A stretch of 64,000 bases of DNA. Origin: Vitis vinifera. Taxonomy: Eukaryota > Streptophyta > Magnoliopsida > Vitales > Vitaceae. The notes under the pieces were generated by a model. It was not told the DNA's origin and made no database searches. It worked only from the letters and a program-made list of their open reading frames with translations. The number at the start of each line of letters is the position of its first letter. The stretch's first letter is position 1. Where the stretch lies: contig NC_081822.1 of the NCBI RefSeq assembly GCF_030704535.1, positions 940,001 through 1,004,000 on the forward strand, read 5' to 3'. A program made the position numbers and the translations under genes. Positions 62,615-64,000 of this stretch are shown in pieces.

Positions 62615-64000
62615 TACCTATATCATAAATAATTTCTAAAACCAAATGAAATACTAATTTGAATTCGCGATACTCGTAATTTTTTTCTTAATATATATAT
62701 ACAAAAATTATTAAATAATTTTAATGCACTATATGAATGTTGTTAATATATTGATACAATGTGTTAATACTAATAGAGTATGAATAAACATTTTTAGAAT
62801 TATTACTTTTGTAATGAAATATAGGTACGACATAAATGCATTATACTTACAATATAAATACACTATCATTACAATATATTACAATATAATTTAATTTATT
62901 TTTGTTTAATTTTTTCACATGCTATATTACCCAATGAATAATTTTTAGTTATTCCATTTAATATGTGTATGTTAGTCAATTAAATATTTATATATTATTC
63001 AATTGACGAGTGCTTGTAAAAAATAATTATTCTTTCTATTATGGCAACAAAGTTTTTAATTGTATGTTCCATATATAAAACGATATAATAACATTAGGAT
63101 ATGATTTTTATTTATGAGATATTGAAAATTATTTTTTTATAAGGTTCTTTAAAAAATCTCAATTTTTTTGAAAAAAAAAATATAGCAAATTTTAAACAGT
63201 CACTTGATTGTTCAAAAGTGAACAACAATTTTTTTTAGGCCTAAGAAATGTACAGTTGATTACCTGTACCTATCGGGGCTCACATAATTGACAATCTCAA
63301 ATTTATTTATAAATAATATAGAAAACATATTAAAGGTAAAATTGTCTTCTAACAATCCTTGAGATGAGAGAGTCTTCCTATTAATTATTCTTTTTGCTTA
63401 CCCTATTGGGTAATTCTCCCAAATTAATACTCAACTTATTTACTAGAAAGAGTTTTGGTCCGGGTAATTTTGTTAAAAAAAAAAAAAAACCAGTCATAAC
63501 TTAAAAAAACTTATCATGAAATTCATAAAAGGGATTATTTTCTGTAATTTTTTTTAGGGAAAAGTATTTAATTTGCTAATTTAAAAATATATATAAAAAA
63601 AAGAACCCAAAATTTTTAAATTAGTATTATCTTTATCTATTTAATGATCGGTTTGGTTCTGAAAATATTGTTTTTTAACGAGTCTTCCAATTATTTCCAA
63701 AAATACACTTTTACTTGTCATGTCATTTAAATCTATTAACAATTAGAGTCTTCCATATAGATATTTCTTTTCCTTTTAGATATTTTATTATTATTATTAT
63801 TTGAGATTTTTTTTCTCTTGGAAACAAATACCAATTCTTATTTTAATTTTTTAAAAGTTTAAGAAATATTGTACAAAGAAAATTCCTATTTAAATAGGAT
63901 TAATATTTTTTTATTTTCTAAAATTTTAAGAGGAAATATTGTTAAACAAATTCTATATAATTATAATTACTAATTCAAAAAGTAATAAGGTTGTTTATTA
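62615..64000. other. AT-rich intergenic DNA
   Basis: No gene is recognised. There is an A tract around 63475-63488 and transposon-like words such as 'atcggtttggttctgaaaat' near 63645, which resembles the MITE ends listed above. A matching opposite end was not found before the window ends. Confidence 0.5.

Noticed and set aside
1-64000. tRNA, rRNA or CRISPR-like arrays
   Set aside because: No cloverleaf-type tRNA boxes, rRNA stretches or regularly spaced identical repeats with unique spacers were noticed on either strand.

Overview
The window is nuclear DNA from a eudicot plant. The genes have many short exons, introns are AT-rich with GT-AG ends, intergenic DNA is AT-rich and full of repeats, and every recognised protein is a land-plant family member. 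Small MITE-like repeats, LTR remnants with repeated 'ctcgaccgg' words and a young Ty1/copia insertion suggest a woody eudicot such as grapevine (Vitis). The species is an inference, not a proof.

Layout: (1) 1468-7860 (+) is a 12-exon gene for a double-BTB/BACK/discoidin protein like Arabidopsis At2g30600. (2) 8799-11545 (-) encodes the spliceosomal core protein SmD3. (3) 12551-24361 (-) is a 21-exon gene for the 40S-subunit assembly factor TSR1. (4) 25070-29552 (+) encodes a chloroplast PPR protein of the CRP1/At5g42310 type, divergent from TSR1. (5) About 29.5-40.4 kb is repeat-rich and holds a young Ty1/copia element (34018-38210) nested in an older LTR remnant, with a diverged direct repeat on both sides. 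(6) 40468-42003 (+) is an intronless, GC-rich MUR3-like GT47 glycosyltransferase gene. (7) 42543-46769 (-) is an 11-exon M14 zinc carboxypeptidase gene like At5g42320. (8) About 46.8-54.4 kb is gene-poor, with MITE candidates, a decayed flavin monooxygenase exon and a nuclear insertion of mitochondrial rps3 sequence. (9) 54391-56574 (-) encodes an FMO1-type flavin monooxygenase. (10) 57362-60270 (-) encodes a peroxisomal acyl-activating enzyme of the AAE1 type. (11) 60.3-64 kb is AT-rich with a second LTR-like repeat.

The genes do not form one pathway. SmD3 and TSR1 are housekeeping RNA and ribosome genes with telo-box motifs upstream. CRP1 and the carboxypeptidase are neighbours in Arabidopsis (At5g42310/At5g42320), so this part looks like conserved ancestral gene order, opened here by retroelement insertion and a GT47 gene. 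I found no convincing new biological system. The most informative signals are the nested retroelements, the organelle-to-nucleus DNA fragment, the FMO exon relic, a GC-AG intron and the conserved gene pair.
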